From Hydrogenophaga sp. (GTDB lineage Bacteria > Pseudomonadota > Gammaproteobacteria > Burkholderiales > Burkholderiaceae_C), in contig JAUXXN010000404.1 in NCBI GenBank assembly GCA_030684755.1, positions 1 through 15,696 of the forward strand: DNA of 15,696 nt, given 5' to 3'. Positions 7,590 to 14,667 of the stretch are shown piece after piece. The notes beneath the pieces are model-generated. The model was given only the letters and a program-made list of their open reading frames with translations. It was not told the DNA's origin and did no database searches. The translations under genes were made by a program, and so were the position numbers. Positions within the stretch are counted from its first letter, which is position 1. Every line of letters starts with the position of its first letter.

Positions 7590-9734
7590 TCAGCCCGTGA
7601 GCCAGCCTTGCTTCCACACCGCATACAGCCCCGCCATCAACACCGCCAGCAGCAGCCACCAGGGCCACGGGCTGGCGGCGTCGGCGTAGGGGTCTTGCAG
7701 CGAGCGGTCAGAGCCTTCGGGTAATTGCGCCACACCGGTGAGTGAGGCGCCAAACGGGACGTTGATACGTGCCCGGATGTTCACCGCCCAGCCGTTGGCA
7801 TCGAGCAACGGCCCCAGGTTGCGCTGGCGCAGTTTCAACCACGCCAGCAGCATGGAAGGCCCAGACACCAACAGCACCAAGCCCAACACCACCAACGGCA
7901 TTTGCCAGGCCGGCAAACCCGCAAAGCCGGTGACCACCGCCACCAAGGCGGTTCCCAGTGCGCCCACGGCCAAACCGATGGCCGCAAAAATGCCGGCAAA
8001 TTTGGCAATGTCAAAAGCCTGCTGTTTGGCGCCATCGGCGGGCGCTGCGGCCTTGCTGCCTGCGTTGGTCACGCGCGCGGCCGACTGGGCCTCCACGTCC
8101 TTGTCGCGGTCTGCAGCCATCTTTTGAAGTTGGTTGCCGATCATGCGGGCCACGCGTTTGTAAGGCGTCCAGAAAGCCTGCCGCACGCTGATGGGCGCCT
8201 CCACCACCTTCACCACGCTGGCGCTCCAATCTCGGCCTTGCCGGTCGTAAAACACCCCGTTGCGCCCCGGCACCATCATGTCGTCGGCATCGCCACCGGT
8301 CATGGCTGCCACGATGGTCATGGGCGCTTCGCCCTGGCGAACACATTGGCAGTACACCAAATACGCACCCGACAATGGCGCCAGCTCCGCGTGCCGCGCC
8401 ATGTCGTTAACGCGCAGGCACAGGGTGCAGCTGCGCCGGTCCAGGTACAGCGTGCCGACCTGGAACACGGCAGGTTGCTCGCCCCCGTAAAAATCGCTCA
8501 GGTTCACAAAGTTGTGCAGCAGCGTGACCAGATCGCGGCGCAGGTGCAGCAGCTTGTTCAGTGCATCCACGCGGGAGGTATCGGTGGTCGATTCGGCATC
8601 TTGCGCAATCAGCGCGGTGAGTGCCGCCACCGTGGCGGGCGCCAGCAGCCGGTCCAGATCGTCCGCCGCCCAGTCCGCCACCGCATGGGCTGGCTTGGCC
8701 GCCTGCCAGTCGCGGTAAGCGCTCAGGCGGGCGCTGAGTTGCTGCCACTCGGCACAGCTCAGGGTGCTGCGCTCGCCCAATACCGGCACCACCACCTGCT
8801 GGCGCAAAGCGGCCATGGCGTGCTGCCAGGCGGGGTTGATGCCCTCCACCAAAGGCAGCTTGTCGCCGGGCACCACCTGGGCCAATGGCAAGGCCGCCAC
8901 CTCGGCGCGGGCTTCGCTCAGGGGCAGGGCCGCCATGTCGGTGTAGTCGGTATCAGCAGGGTTCAAGGCCACCACCGCCCGCGCATCAAACGCCGCCAAG
9001 CGGCAGCGCGTGAAGTGGTCTTCCACTTTGACTTGGACCGCATCGAAGGCCGCCAAAGCGGCCGCCGTGTCATCGCCAAAGGCCAGCACCTGCGCGGCAT
9101 CGTCGGCGGCGCGGGCACGCCACTGGCGCACCGCGTCGGCCACCGCCAGAAAGGCGTTCAGCGTGTCCAGCGAAACCCCCGCTTCGCCACTGCGGTCGGG
9201 CAGGCCACCGGCGTGGCCCAGCACCGCCTCAACCAAGGCGCGAACCGCTTCGTCGGTAGCCAGCGCTGGCGGCACCACACCGTCGCCGTTGAACCGGTTG
9301 GCGGGAAAGATCAGGGCCGTGTCGGCCAAATCCGCCAGCGACACCTCTGCCGCTCCGGCCCGCCCCACACGCTCCAACACCTCTTGGGCCGCCGCCAGCA
9401 GGCCAGCGCCGTCAGCGTCTGAGTCGTTCAGGTTCGCCAGCATCACCTGGCTGCCGGGCTGGAACAACACGCCCGGGTCGCGCAGCCGCTCGCACACCCA
9501 CTGCACCGCAGCGCGCAACTCCAGAGCGCGGATGTTGCCATCGGCGTTTCCATCGATCAGGCGCAGCGTTTGCTCGTCAAATTCCAGCCCCGCAGCGGGG
9601 CACGCCAACACCGCCCAAAGTTTTTGGTCCAGCTCGGCCAGGTGCCGCAAGTCGTCGGCTGTTTCCATGCGCACTTGGTCAAAGCCGCCGGTGCGGAAAA
9701 ATCGCCAGTGGTGCGGGCTGTGTGGTTCGTTCAT
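7590..9734 (-). CDS. Large uncharacterised membrane protein with N-terminal EF-hand and CxxC/CxC cysteines
   Basis: I do not recognise a named family for this 714-residue protein. Near the N-terminus LIDGNADGNIRALELRAAV holds a canonical EF-hand loop (Asp61, Asn63, Asp65, Asn67, Glu72). A second, degenerate loop lies at LNDSDADGAG (102-111) and a possible third in FNGDGVVPP. The middle is alpha-helical and soluble. A block with SCTLC and, about 30 residues later, YCQC gives four cysteines that could bind metal. The stretch GRNGVFYDRQGRDWSASVVK and ISVRQAFWTPYKRVARMIGN look conserved-type. Three membrane segments follow at about 579-602, 612-633 and 691-707. No signal peptide is seen, so the large N-terminal part is probably cytoplasmic. 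A good ribosome site, AGGAGA, lies six bases before ATG 9734. Divergent from the hydrolase gene. Confidence 0.8.
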   Translation of the reverse strand: MNEPHSPHHWRFFRTGGFDQVRMETADDLRHLAELDQKLWAVLACPAAGLEFDEQTLRLIDGNADGNIRALELRAAVQWVCERLRDPGVLFQPGSQVMLANLNDSDADGAGLLAAAQEVLERVGRAGAAEVSLADLADTALIFPANRFNGDGVVPPALATDEAVRALVEAVLGHAGGLPDRSGEAGVSLDTLNAFLAVADAVRQWRARAADDAAQVLAFGDDTAAALAAFDAVQVKVEDHFTRCRLAAFDARAVVALNPADTDYTDMAALPLSEARAEVAALPLAQVVPGDKLPLVEGINPAWQHAMAALRQQVVVPVLGERSTLSCAEWQQLSARLSAYRDWQAAKPAHAVADWAADDLDRLLAPATVAALTALIAQDAESTTDTSRVDALNKLLHLRRDLVTLLHNFVNLSDFYGGEQPAVFQVGTLYLDRRSCTLCLRVNDMARHAELAPLSGAYLVYCQCVRQGEAPMTIVAAMTGGDADDMMVPGRNGVFYDRQGRDWSASVVKVVEAPISVRQAFWTPYKRVARMIGNQLQKMAADRDKDVEAQSAARVTNAGSKAAAPADGAKQQAFDIAKFAGIFAAIGLAVGALGTALVAVVTGFAGLPAWQMPLVVLGLVLLVSGPSMLLAWLKLRQRNLGPLLDANGWAVNIRARINVPFGASLTGVAQLPEGSDRSLQDPYADAASPWPWWLLLAVLMAGLYAVWKQGWLTG

Positions 9735-9942
9735 GTTGTTTCTCCTGATGGTTGGTTACCGACCCCTCTGAAAAAAAGGGCGCGTCGTGGCCCGAAGATA
9801 TCAGCAGTTGGCGCATGGTTGCCGCCATCACCACCGTTCGCTGCCGCACGGACATGAGCACCCCCACCAACATAACGTGGCGTCAACGGCAACCGCACAT
9901 GCGCTGCGGTTCTTCCGCCGTCAACGCACCCAGGAGAGCAGC

Positions 9943-11082
9943 ATGAACCCACTCACCAGCCCACCCACCCCCACCACGGTTGTCGACGAAGACCTTGCTG
10001 AGCAAGCGCGTCCGGGCCACGGTATCCCGTCGCAAGACCCAGACCCCGCAGCCCAGACAGCATTGGAACCCCACGAAGCACAGCGCGAGGCCAACTCGGT
10101 GTTTTTGGCGGGTGGCTTGGTAGCCGGTATGGCCACGGGCGCAGCCATTGGTGCCGGGGTGGCAGGCCCTGCCGGGCTGGTGGCCGGGGGCGCCTTGGGT
10201 GCCGTGGCCGGTTCACTGGGAGGCGCTGCCGCAGGCGCCAACACCAGCCTGGGCAACCCCACCGCAGCAGCGCCCGCGCCCAGCGTGCGCCTGCACATTG
10301 AAGACCGCGGCGGCAGTGGCCGCCCGGTGGTTCTCATCCACGGCTGGCCCTTGTCGGCCCAGGCCTGGGCGGCGCAGGTGCCGGTGCTGCAAGCCGCTGG
10401 CTACCGGGTGGTGGCCTACGACCGGCGCGGCTTCGGCCAGTCCGACAAGCCCGACACAGGCTACAGCTACGACACGCTGGCCGACGACCTGCAACACGTG
10501 TTGGAGCAATGCGCCCTGCAACAGGTGACGCTGGTGGGCTTCTCCATGGGCGGCGGCGAAGTGGCGCGCTACATCGCGCGACACGGCGAATCGCGCTTGC
10601 ATAGCGTGGTGTTTGCCGCTGCAGTTACCCCGTGCCTCATGCAGTCGCCCAGCAACCCCGACGGGCCGCTGACGCCCGAGAGCGCGCAAGACAAGAAAGC
10701 CGCCTTCCAGCGCGACCGCAGCGCCTACTTTGACCAGTTCACCCAAGACTTCTTCTCGGCCCATGGCGTGCTGCAAGTCACCGAGTCGCAGCGCGCCGAC
10801 ACCCTTGCGCTGTGCGAACAGTCGGCATCACACGCCGCATTGGCCTGCATGGAAGCCTTCGCCACCACCGACTTCCGCGAAGACCTGGAGCACGTCACCG
10901 TGCCCACGCTGGTGATCCACGGCGATGCCGACGCGGTCGTGCCCATGGAAGGCTCGGGCCTGCGCACCCACCGTGCCGTGCCCCACAGCCAGTGGGTGGC
11001 GGTGAGCGGGGCGCCACACGGGCTGAACGTGTCGCACCCGCAAGCCTTCAACGCCGCGCTGCTGGGTTTTCTGCGCGGTTGA
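9943..11082 (+). CDS. Alpha/beta hydrolase (non-heme haloperoxidase/chloroperoxidase type) with glycine-zipper N-terminus
   Basis: Residues 115-379 form a complete alpha/beta hydrolase of the bacterial chloroperoxidase type: oxyanion-hole HGWP (133-136), YDRRGFGQSDKP, nucleophile elbow GFSMGG with Ser201, the acid in HGDADAVVP (probably Asp330), and His359 in GAPHG. Members are serine esterases or lactonases that may also form peracids. Unusually, the first 110 residues add a polar stretch and then a glycine/alanine-rich glycine-zipper-like region (about 55-100, with AGGLVAGMATGAAIGAGVAG) that looks membrane-inserting. Start at ATG 9943 is supported by AGGAGA six bases upstream; longer in-frame starts lack this. 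The 208-bp gap to the divergent gene must hold both promoters, but none is clear. Cellular location is inferred: inner-membrane associated or exported. Confidence 0.88.
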   Translation: MNPLTSPPTPTTVVDEDLAEQARPGHGIPSQDPDPAAQTALEPHEAQREANSVFLAGGLVAGMATGAAIGAGVAGPAGLVAGGALGAVAGSLGGAAAGANTSLGNPTAAAPAPSVRLHIEDRGGSGRPVVLIHGWPLSAQAWAAQVPVLQAAGYRVVAYDRRGFGQSDKPDTGYSYDTLADDLQHVLEQCALQQVTLVGFSMGGGEVARYIARHGESRLHSVVFAAAVTPCLMQSPSNPDGPLTPESAQDKKAAFQRDRSAYFDQFTQDFFSAHGVLQVTESQRADTLALCEQSASHAALACMEAFATTDFREDLEHVTVPTLVIHGDADAVVPMEGSGLRTHRAVPHSQWVAVSGAPHGLNVSHPQAFNAALLGFLRG

Positions 11083-11206
11083 GCCAGTCAGCGCCGAGCA
11101 ACGCGGAGCGCGCGGGGCACCCGGTCAACCAGTTTGCCTGGGTGCCGCAGCCGGGATTCCGATCCCCCACACGCCACCAGCGGGCGCTTGCGTCACACTA
11201 GCGCCC

Positions 11207-11701
11207 ATGAAAAAACTTCTCACCAGCCTTCTGCTGGCCAGCATGGCATGGGGCGCCACGGCGCAAACGCTGTGGCGCGACGCTCCTATGTTGGCCAGCC
11301 CCGCCGACATTCGCGCCCTCATGCCGCAGGCCCGCGAAACCACACCCACCCAGCGCGCGGCAGACCCCAGCGCCTTGCTCGAAATTCCGGCCACGCCCAT
11401 TGCCGACGAAACTTTCGCCGCCACCTACCACTTCGAGTCTGGGCGCCTGCAGCGCATCCACCTGCGCGCTCAGCCCGCCACCCCAGAGCGCACCCAAGCG
11501 CTGCTGAAAACCTTGCAAGCCTCGCTGCGCACCAGCTACGGTTTGCCTGTCAGCGCCCCATCGCGCCCGGTTGCAGCGCTGGGCACTGTGGACCTTTTGT
11601 GGTCCTTTCGCCGCATGAATGTGCAACTGCTCATGGTTGACGGCAAAACAGTGGAACTGATCTACAGCGCCAACATACCGACCCAGAAGTTGGGTCTTTG
11701 A
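11207..11701 (+). CDS. Small exported protein of unknown function
   Basis: The 164-residue product opens with MKKLLTSLLLASMAWGATAQ, a textbook Sec signal peptide with likely cleavage after ATA (about residue 19). The mature part begins TLWRDAPMLASPADIRALMPQAR, a pattern seen in small lipoprotein-like or periplasmic proteins where a W-x-D-x-P segment precedes a predicted helix. The rest alternates beta-like and polar stretches, ending LIYSANIPTQKLGL. No catalytic or metal-binding motif is visible and there is no lipobox cysteine. No strong ribosome site precedes ATG 11207. It stands alone, 124 bp after the hydrolase gene and convergent with the holin-4 family gene, so its role cannot be read from context. 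Confidence 0.75.
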   Translation: MKKLLTSLLLASMAWGATAQTLWRDAPMLASPADIRALMPQARETTPTQRAADPSALLEIPATPIADETFAATYHFESGRLQRIHLRAQPATPERTQALLKTLQASLRTSYGLPVSAPSRPVAALGTVDLLWSFRRMNVQLLMVDGKTVELIYSANIPTQKLGL

Positions 11702-11793
11702 GGTAACGGCCACAGGGCGGTGGTGGCTGGGTGCTTGCCCACGGTGGAGCGCTGTTTGAATATTTCTCAGTATGTGCGGGTGTCGCCTGCCGC

Positions 11794-12201
11794 TCAAAGC
11801 CACACCTGCCCCGGCGCCGGACTTGTCTCTATGGTGAAGTCGGGCGAGCCGCCCAGCACAAAAGCGCCCAGCACCAGGCTCAGCAGCGCAATGAACATGC
11901 TCGCCCACAGCGCCGTCCAGAACCCATCTACCTTGAAGCCGTCCACCAGCTTCGCCACCAGCAACAGCATCAGCGCGTTGATCACCAGCAAAAACAGGCC
12001 AAAGGTGATCAGGGTCAGCGGCAGCGTCAGCAGCACCAGCAGCGGCCGCACCACCGCGTTGGCCAGGCCCAGCAGCAGGGCCGACACCACCAGTGCGCCC
12101 GTGCTGCCAAAACGAATGCCTTTGAACAAGTGGCTGGCCACCCACAGCGAAACGGCGGTGATCGCCCAGTGGAGCAAAAAGGGGGTGAGGTTGGAGAGCA
12201 T
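11794..12201 (-). CDS. Holin-4 superfamily (YvlD-like) four-helix membrane protein
   Basis: The 135-residue protein has four hydrophobic helices: FLLHWAITAVSLWVASHLF, then TGALVVSALLLGLANAVVRP, LTLITFGLFLLVINALMLLL, and FWTALWASMFIALLSLVLGA. The IRFGS motif after helix 1, the GLANAVVRPLL motif and the LTLPLTLITFGLF motif are typical of the chromosomal phage_holin_4_2/YvlD family. Despite the name, these are widespread bacterial membrane proteins of unknown role, not proof of a prophage. Start is placed at ATG 12201 (MLSNLTPF); the frame stays open up to 12351, but that upstream part is not hydrophobic or family-like. It has no obvious operon partner and converges with the small exported protein gene. 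Confidence 0.85.
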   Translation of the reverse strand: MLSNLTPFLLHWAITAVSLWVASHLFKGIRFGSTGALVVSALLLGLANAVVRPLLVLLTLPLTLITFGLFLLVINALMLLLVAKLVDGFKVDGFWTALWASMFIALLSLVLGAFVLGGSPDFTIETSPAPGQVWL

Positions 12202-12370
12202 GGCGTGAAAGTGACTGGCGCCGCGTGAGCCCACGGCTGGAAACGGAAGTATCGGTGACTTCAGGCGTGAGGCTGCGTTGCGGCGTATACCGGCTGAGGG
12301 GTGTCGAAGACGGACGGAGTCGGTACCGACAAACGAGCTTTCCTCGCCCATGATCTCCAGAGTCTGCCTG

Positions 12371-12418
12371 AAATTGGAATCTGACCCCGGATTCTGTGAC
12401 CCCGGATTCTCTGAATCC
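12371..12418. repeat. GGGGTCAG-type repeat cluster, copy A, with hairpin
   Basis: AAATTGGAATCTGACCCCG (12371-12389) recurs identically at 13981-13999. Within the cluster, TGACCCCGGATTCT is directly repeated (12382-12395 and 12397-12410). GGATTC-TCT-GAATCC (12404-12418) forms a 6-bp hairpin with a 3-nt loop. On the minus strand the motif reads GGGGTCAGATTCCAATTT and lies just after the regulator's stop. Motifs of this form recur in proteobacterial genomes near IS200-like/RAYT-type elements (recollection, not checked). The rest of 12202-12370 shows nothing recognisable. Confidence 0.75.
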
Positions 12419-12420
12419 TG

Positions 12421-13287
12421 TCACCGGCCGGTGTCGCTTCCGTTCTTCACCCCACCATGTTCCGGCGCATTGGCCATCTCGCGCAAGGCACGGGCGGTCG
12501 CTTCATCACCTGGAAAGAAAGTCTCAAGGGCCAGCTCTTGCAGGGTGATGTCCACCGGCGAGCCGAACACGGTGGTGGTGCTGATCAGGTGCAGCATGCC
12601 GCCCGGTGTCTGGTACAGAAACGGCATGAGCACGCCGGGGTGTTCGCCGTCTAGGCGCTGCGCGGTGTTGGCGGGTTGTGCCGGGTAGGCCATCAGCTCG
12701 GTCAGCAAGTCGGCCAAGGTTTCGTCACCGGTCTGGTGGATCTGTTGTCGCAGGCGGGCAAACAGGTGCTCGCGCCACTGGTTGAGGTTGGCGATGCGCG
12801 GCGCCAGGCCGCCCGGGTGCAGGCTGATGCGCAGCAGGTTGACGCGGTCCTGCAGCAACTCGGGCGCCACGCCCACCAGCAGCGGCGCGACCATGCGGTT
12901 GGCCATCACCATGTTCCAGTGCCGGTCGAAAGCGACCGCTGGCCAGGGGTGATGGCTGTCCAGAATGTGCTGCACCGCGCGTCGCGCGGCCTGCATGCTG
13001 GGGTCGTCCATCGCGTGCTCCCGGTACATGGGCGCATAGCCCGCCGCCACCAGCCAGGCGTTGCGCTCGCGCAGCGGCACCGCCAGCCGCTCGCACAGCC
13101 TGAGCACCAGCTCGCGGCTCGGGCAGGCCTTGCCGGTTTCAACACAGCTCAGGTGGCGGGTGGACATCTCGGCCTCGCTGGCGAGATCGAGCTGGCTCAG
13201 GCGGCGCAGCTGGCGCCAGTGGCGCAGGTGGTCGCCCACGCTGGCGCGGCGAGGTGGGGGAGCGGCGAGGGCGGTGGCGGCGTGCAT
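12421..13287 (-). CDS. XRE-family transcriptional regulator with MmyB-like ligand domain
   Basis: The 288-residue protein has an N-terminal helix-turn-helix domain at about residues 17-72, with GDHLRHWRQLRRLSQLDLA, the recognition region MSTRHLSCVETGKACPS and LVLRLCERLAVPL. The remaining part (about 98-270), with WPAVAFDRHWNMVMANR, LLRISLHPGGLAPRI, LYQTPGGMLHLISTTTVFGS and LQELALETFFPGDEAT, matches the MmyB-like domain that binds fatty-acid-like ligands. Such regulators usually control a divergent neighbour, here the small membrane protein gene across a 122-bp gap that holds a perfect inverted repeat. Start at ATG 13287 (MHAATALAAP) is preferred because the longer frame to 13365 runs through that inverted repeat. 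No clear Shine-Dalgarno is present. Stop is followed directly by the repeat cluster. Confidence 0.88.
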   Translation of the reverse strand: MHAATALAAPPPRRASVGDHLRHWRQLRRLSQLDLASEAEMSTRHLSCVETGKACPSRELVLRLCERLAVPLRERNAWLVAAGYAPMYREHAMDDPSMQAARRAVQHILDSHHPWPAVAFDRHWNMVMANRMVAPLLVGVAPELLQDRVNLLRISLHPGGLAPRIANLNQWREHLFARLRQQIHQTGDETLADLLTELMAYPAQPANTAQRLDGEHPGVLMPFLYQTPGGMLHLISTTTVFGSPVDITLQELALETFFPGDEATARALREMANAPEHGGVKNGSDTGR

Positions 13288-13315
13288 GCACACATGGTAG
13301 AGCGGGCGCGCCGAC

Positions 13316-13342
13316 GGTCCATGACCTGCGGGGTCATGGACC
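13316..13342. promoter_or_regulatory. Perfect 11-bp inverted repeat between regulator and membrane-protein genes
   Basis: GGTCCATGACC (13316-13326) and GGTCATGGACC (13332-13342) are exact inverse complements separated by TGCGG. The element sits centrally in the divergent intergenic region, 29 bases upstream of the MmyB-type regulator start and 67 bases upstream of the membrane protein start. It is the natural operator candidate for this regulator. If transcribed it would also form a strong hairpin. No convincing sigma70 boxes were found beside it. Confidence 0.6.
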
Positions 13343-13409
13343 CGCTGCGGGCGCGGGCCGAGCATGGCGGCTCCCGTTTCCCTTTTTCAAACTTTTCAAG
13401 GAGTTCACC

Positions 13410-13811
13410 ATGTTGAATGTGTCGATGTCTGCGTTGCGTCGTGTGCTGTGGCTGGATGCCGCCAGTGGCCTGGGCATGGCCGTGGCCCATTTCGGGTTTC
13501 CCGGGCTGTTGTCCGATTGGCTGGGCCTGCCCCTGGCCTGGCTGCAGGTGTCAGGCGCCATCGTCTGTGGCGCGGCGCTGCTGTCGGGCGCGCTGGCGTC
13601 GCGGGCACTGCCTCCGGCGGCGGGCGTGCGCCTGCTCGCGGTGGGCAACTTTCTGTGGGTGGCCGCCAGCGTGTGGGCGGTCTGGGGCGCTGGCCTGCCG
13701 CTCACCAGCCTGGGCGTGGCCTGGGTGCTGCTGCAGGCGGTGTTTGTGTTCGTTCTGGCCGAGTTGGAGTGGGCAGGCAGCCGCCAGCCCCAGTCACTGG
13801 CGGTGGCCTGA
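13410..13811 (+). CDS. Small four-helix membrane protein, partner of the divergent regulator
   Basis: The 133-residue product has four hydrophobic segments: LWLDAASGLGMAVAHFGFPG leading into helix 1, then VSGAIVCGAALLSGALASRA, VRLLAVGNFLWVAASVWAVW, and LGVAWVLLQAVFVFVLAELE. The helix pairs with short connecting loops resemble small uncharacterised integral membrane proteins that often stand next to MmyB-type regulators. A strong ribosome site, AAGGAG (13398-13403), lies six bases before ATG 13410. The function is unknown; a role in membrane or fatty-acid stress is only a guess based on the regulator class. Codon use matches the GC-rich host, so the gene itself does not look recently acquired, although repeats bracket the pair. 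Confidence 0.82.
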   Translation: MLNVSMSALRRVLWLDAASGLGMAVAHFGFPGLLSDWLGLPLAWLQVSGAIVCGAALLSGALASRALPPAAGVRLLAVGNFLWVAASVWAVWGAGLPLTSLGVAWVLLQAVFVFVLAELEWAGSRQPQSLAVA

Positions 13812-13874
13812 TCGGGTGGCGCTCACACCCAGGTGCCCCAGGCCGTGATCACCGCCTCGGTGCGCCCCTGGGTT

Positions 13875-14291
13875 CTATTCATCGGCGGTGGCGCGAAGAG
13901 CCATTTCATGTTCAACGCCAGACAGCTTGGGGAGTCGGTGGACTTTCGAGACGGTGACCGACCCCGATCCTTGCTGTTGAAAATTGGAATCTGACCCCGA
14001 GTATTGAAGTGGTCCTTGTGTGATCACCGCAAACACAAAGACAATCAGCAACACAACGATGCAAACAACCACGCCTGCCATGATGACCCAGGCGCGATAA
14101 ACGTATCGAACCCCATCATGGGTGTAGCTCAACTCACCGTTGCGCTCAACGTCCAAAGCTGCGGTGTCCCGCCTTCTGAGACCCGGCCTCCATTTTCCAG
14201 CTGAAATAATAACTATTGCGATAGCGCCTGCCCAATAGCAAACAAGATTGAGCAGCCATTCAAAAATGACATTAAAAGTAAGATGCAACAT
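13875..14291 (-). CDS. Lower-GC two-helix membrane protein with repeat-derived C-terminal tail
   Basis: The 138-residue product, from ATG 14291 (AGGGAG lies 11 bases upstream), has two hydrophobic helices at about 9-31 and 67-91, with a positively charged loop KWRPGLRRRD between. I do not recognise the family. From residue 98 onward (SGSDSNFQQQ) the protein is encoded by the second copy of the 19-bp GGGGTCAG-type repeat and the sequence after it, so its tail is probably not original. The 5' half (14180-14340) is richer in A/T than all other genes here, a sign of transfer. An in-frame upstream start at 14369 is possible but has no good ribosome site. The gene is likely truncated or remodelled at its 3' end. 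Confidence 0.55.
   Translation of the reverse strand: MLHLTFNVIFEWLLNLVCYWAGAIAIVIISAGKWRPGLRRRDTAALDVERNGELSYTHDGVRYVYRAWVIMAGVVVCIVVLLIVFVFAVITQGPLQYSGSDSNFQQQGSGSVTVSKVHRLPKLSGVEHEMALRATADE
13981..13999. repeat. GGGGTCAG-type repeat, copy B
   Basis: AAATTGGAATCTGACCCCG is identical to 12371-12389 and in the same orientation. The two copies bracket the regulator/membrane-protein pair (about 1.6 kb). Here the repeat lies inside the reading frame of the lower-GC membrane protein and codes for its residues GSDSNF. A related ACCGACCCCGATCC sequence lies just to the left (13956-13969). Confidence 0.8.
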
Positions 14292-14453
14292 GTATCTATC
14301 AACTCCCTGAACTTTTGAGAATAAAAGTGATTTAACAAGCTTCTTAAGCGCTGTGCGGGCGCCAAACATCCAGATGCGTGTGGGGTGCGTTCGGCTTCCT
14401 TTGCCTGTAACGCATCCCGTGACGCATCGGGCTCACCTTGAACCGCTCACGCG

Positions 14454-14639
14454 TCAGTCCAGCGGCGCTTTCAGATCGTAGCGAATGGCGCCCCCATCTG
14501 GCATCCCCCGTGCAGCCGATCCGAATACCTCCAACCGGCGGATGCCGTAGCGCTGGCAGATGGCCGCGATGGATGCGCGTGTACCGATGGACCAACTGAC
14601 CATGTGTTTGGCGGTGGCCTCTGAATATTGATGCATCAT
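14454..14639 (-). pseudogene. Truncated MNT-type nucleotidyltransferase fragment
   Basis: The product from ATG 14639 contains RASIAAICQRYGIRRLEVFG followed by SAARG, the N-terminal helix and GS motif of minimal nucleotidyltransferases (MntA-like antitoxins and DNA polymerase beta-like domains). In the family, GS is followed about ten residues later by the metal-binding DxD. Here the sequence continues MPDGGAIRYDLKAPLD and stops, with no DxD at the expected place and none of the second half. The fragment is therefore catalytically dead. No HEPN toxin partner is visible on either side. It is divergent from the NERD-helicase gene. The remaining gap (14292-14453) shows no recognisable gene. Whether the short frame is still expressed is unknown. 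Confidence 0.65.
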
Positions 14640-14667
14640 CCGGCACAGGGATGCACATGGAAACAAG

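Noticed and set aside
7902..9422. 506-codon open frame on the plus strand opposite the EF-hand membrane protein
   Set aside because: Composition (His, Arg, Gln, Gly) is that of an antisense shadow in GC-rich DNA; the minus frame has the ribosome site, the EF-hand and the membrane helices.
11794..12201. Holin-4 protein as a sign of a prophage
   Set aside because: This family is common on bacterial chromosomes, and no lysis, structural or integrase genes are present nearby.
12202..12370. Upstream extension of the holin-4 frame to 12351 as an N-terminal domain
   Set aside because: The extra residues are polar, end in a stretch without family similarity, and the family normally starts with the hydrophobic segment at MLSNLTPF.
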